DNA from: Desulfobacteraceae bacterium
GTDB lineage: Bacteria > Desulfobacterota > Desulfobulbia > Desulfobulbales > Desulfobulbaceae
NCBI GenBank assembly: GCA_022837185.1
Contig: JALHJD010000131.1
Location: forward strand, 1 to 7,833
Direction of reading: 5' to 3'
Length of the DNA: 7,833 bases
The notes beneath the pieces are model-generated. The model had not been told where the DNA came from. It saw only the letters and a list, made by a program, of their open reading frames with translations, and did no database searches. Positions 6,501-7,833 of this stretch are shown one piece after another. Within the stretch, counting starts at the first letter, position 1; each line of letters begins with the position of its first letter. The translations under genes were made by a program, and so were the position numbers.

Positions 6501-7709
6501 ATGTCAATGAACGTGCAACCCGATCTCGATTTTATCAAGGACATGAAGAGCGCGGGTGGAGACACTCTCAAGAAGTGTTATCAATGCGCCACCTGCTCGG
6601 TGGTCTGTCCGCTCTCCACTGACGGCAACCCTTTTCCGAGGCGGGAGATGATCCTGGCCCAGTGGGGATTGAAGGAAAAGCTGTTGGGCGATGCCAATGT
6701 GATGTTGTGCCATCAGTGCGGTGATTGCACCACTTACTGTCCCCGGGGTGCCAAACCCGGCGATGTTCTCGGCGCGATAAGGGCGTACGCCTACAAGCAT
6801 TTCGGCTGGCCCAAAGGTCTGGCCAACCTGGCCAGTTCCGGCAAGAACCTGCCCTTGCTCATCGGTATCCCGGCGGTCATAATTTTTGTCTTCTGGATAA
6901 TTTCCGGCGGCATGCACATACCTTCCGGAGAGGATTTCGCCCGCTACGGGTACGGGCACTTCTTCGGCCATTGGGATTTCCGTCTCCTTGCCAAAAATGT
7001 CTTCTTCATCGATATCATCATGGTCCCCGCATTCCTGCTCGCTGTCTACGCCTCATACCGGGGCGTGTCGGCCATGTGGAAGCTGATGGTCAAGAGTTCC
7101 GGAATCGAGGAGCCGCTGTACAGGCCTTCTGTCAACCAGTTCATCAAGGAGTTCCTCTGGCCTTCCGTTGTGGAGATCGTTCAGCATGCCCGTTTCAAGA
7201 AATGCATCACCAACGCCGATCGGCTGAAAGGCCATCTGCCCCTGCTGCTTTCTTTCATTGCCCTGTTGTTTGTCACGATCTACTCATTTTTCGTCCAGGA
7301 CATCCTTGGCATCTTCTATCCTTCCCTGCATGGTCCGATATCCATGTGGAATCCGGTCAAGATTCTTGCCAATGTCGCCGCCATCGCCCTGATCGTCGGG
7401 ATCGGCATCCTCTGGGGCAACCGTTCCCGCAAGGAGGCGGAGGGAACGACCACCCGGACTTTTTACGACTGGTTTCTGATCTGGATGATCATGGCGGTCG
7501 GCGTGACTGGACTGGCGGCTGAACTCTTCCGCCTGATCAACGTTGCTTCGGTCGGTTATGTCATTTATTACCTGCATCTTGTTTCGGTCATGATGCTGTT
7601 TTTGTACATGCCCTATACGAAGTTTGCCCACCTGGTGTACAGAACCTTTGCCATGGCGTTCGAACGCTATCGGGAAAGCGCCTATGTCAAAAACCCCCTG
7701 ACTCAATAA
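6501..7709 (+). CDS. qmoC: Quinone-interacting membrane-bound oxidoreductase subunit C, HdrC-HdrE fusion (QmoC)
   Basis: This 402-residue membrane anchor of Qmo exchanges electrons with menaquinone at haem b. The N-terminal HdrC-like part has two complete [4Fe-4S] motifs: C26, C29, C32, C36-P and C70, C73, C76, C80-P. The C-terminal part is a cytochrome b domain of the HdrE/NarI type. I see six likely membrane helices at about 117-136, 164-186, 246-268, 285-305, 322-345 and 350-372. Candidate haem ligands in or near helices are H229, H245, H277, H359 and H377; which ones bind haem is not clear by eye. No HdrB-like CCG domain is present, consistent with Qmo rather than a true heterodisulfide reductase. 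AGGAGG at 6490-6495, five bases before ATG 6501, favours that start over ATG 6507. It is the last gene of the unit, and a terminator follows 34 bp after the stop. Confidence 0.96.
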   Translation: MSMNVQPDLDFIKDMKSAGGDTLKKCYQCATCSVVCPLSTDGNPFPRREMILAQWGLKEKLLGDANVMLCHQCGDCTTYCPRGAKPGDVLGAIRAYAYKHFGWPKGLANLASSGKNLPLLIGIPAVIIFVFWIISGGMHIPSGEDFARYGYGHFFGHWDFRLLAKNVFFIDIIMVPAFLLAVYASYRGVSAMWKLMVKSSGIEEPLYRPSVNQFIKEFLWPSVVEIVQHARFKKCITNADRLKGHLPLLLSFIALLFVTIYSFFVQDILGIFYPSLHGPISMWNPVKILANVAAIALIVGIGILWGNRSRKEAEGTTTRTFYDWFLIWMIMAVGVTGLAAELFRLINVASVGYVIYYLHLVSVMMLFLYMPYTKFAHLVYRTFAMAFERYRESAYVKNPLTQ

Positions 7710-7743
7710 TGTAGAAATATTTTTTCTGTTTCAGATGTGGAAT

Positions 7744-7773
7744 AAAAAGCCGGAGGGCAACCTCCGGCTTTTT
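7744..7773 (+). terminator. Intrinsic terminator closing the qmo operon
   Basis: A perfect 13-bp stem pairs 7744-7756 with 7761-7773 (GCCGGAGG/CCTCCGGC, flanked by A5/T5). The loop is GCAA, a stable GNRA tetraloop, and the T run is 7769-7773. It starts 34 bp after the qmoC stop. As after aprA, the A-rich left arm would let it act on the opposite strand too. Confidence 0.92.
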
Positions 7774-7781
7774 GTTTGGTG

Positions 7782-7807
7782 AGCCATTTAAAAATGGTTG
7801 ATTTTTT
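7782..7807 (+). terminator. Weak second hairpin with T-tract
   Basis: AGCCATT (7782-7788) pairs with AATGGTT (7793-7799) with one G-T wobble around the loop TAAA. Two bases later come six T residues (7802-7807). The stem is AT-rich and much weaker than the terminator just upstream, so it may be a backup terminator or chance. Confidence 0.25.
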
Positions 7808-7825
7808 CTGGGAAGCGGATATATT
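7798..7825 (+). promoter_or_regulatory. Candidate promoter for a gene beyond the window
   Basis: TTGATT (7798-7803) and TATATT (7820-7825) are 16 bases apart and match the housekeeping consensus at 4/6 and 5/6 positions. Its position after the qmo terminator fits a new transcription unit starting to the right. No coding sequence can be seen in the remaining 8 bases. Confidence 0.3.
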
Positions 7826-7833
7826 TGCAAGGT

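Noticed and set aside
1..7833. Search by eye for CRISPR arrays, tRNA genes, insertion sequences and long direct repeats
   Set aside because: No regularly spaced repeats, cloverleaf, transposase or terminal inverted repeats were seen; only the hairpins listed.

Overview
The window carries the dissimilatory adenylylsulfate (APS) reductase genes aprBA followed by the full quinone-interacting membrane-bound oxidoreductase genes qmoABC. All five genes are on the + strand and all appear intact. This gene set, the HdrA/HdrC/HdrE-like architecture of Qmo, and AprA/AprB sequences of the bacterial sulfate-reducer type point to an anaerobic sulfur-cycling bacterium of the former Deltaproteobacteria (Desulfobacterota). 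My guess from the AprA N-terminus is the Desulfobulbales side, but that is an impression, not a result. The sequence alone cannot tell sulfate reduction from sulfur disproportionation or sulfide oxidation, because these enzymes run both ways.

Layout: 1-60 may hold the last codons of an unidentified upstream gene, followed by a small terminator-like hairpin (51-75) and a weak extended -10 promoter (about 80-88). aprB (155-583) and aprA (643-2658) form one unit, closed by a very strong 18-bp UUCG-capped terminator (2683-2722). A separate promoter candidate (2741-2768) precedes qmoA (2835-4088). qmoB (best start 4100, end 6379) follows almost immediately. A 121-bp gap then holds a 15-bp hairpin without a U-tract and a possible internal promoter. 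qmoC (6501-7709) is last and is followed 34 bp later by a second clear terminator (7744-7773). The final 60 bases hold a weak hairpin and a promoter-like sequence for whatever follows.

Working model from known biochemistry: QmoC sits in the cytoplasmic membrane with haem b and two [4Fe-4S] clusters, and it exchanges electrons with menaquinone. QmoB and QmoA are soluble FAD/Fe-S subunits related to the heterodisulfide reductase subunit HdrA. They pass electrons to the two [4Fe-4S] clusters of AprB and on to the FAD of AprA, where APS is reduced to sulfite and AMP (or the reverse).

I see no novel system here. The points worth a second look are the transcriptional split between aprBA and qmoABC, matching extended -10 elements, the qmoB-qmoC hairpin/promoter gap, degenerate cofactor motifs in QmoA and QmoB, and no room for a qmoD-like gene inside the qmo operon.
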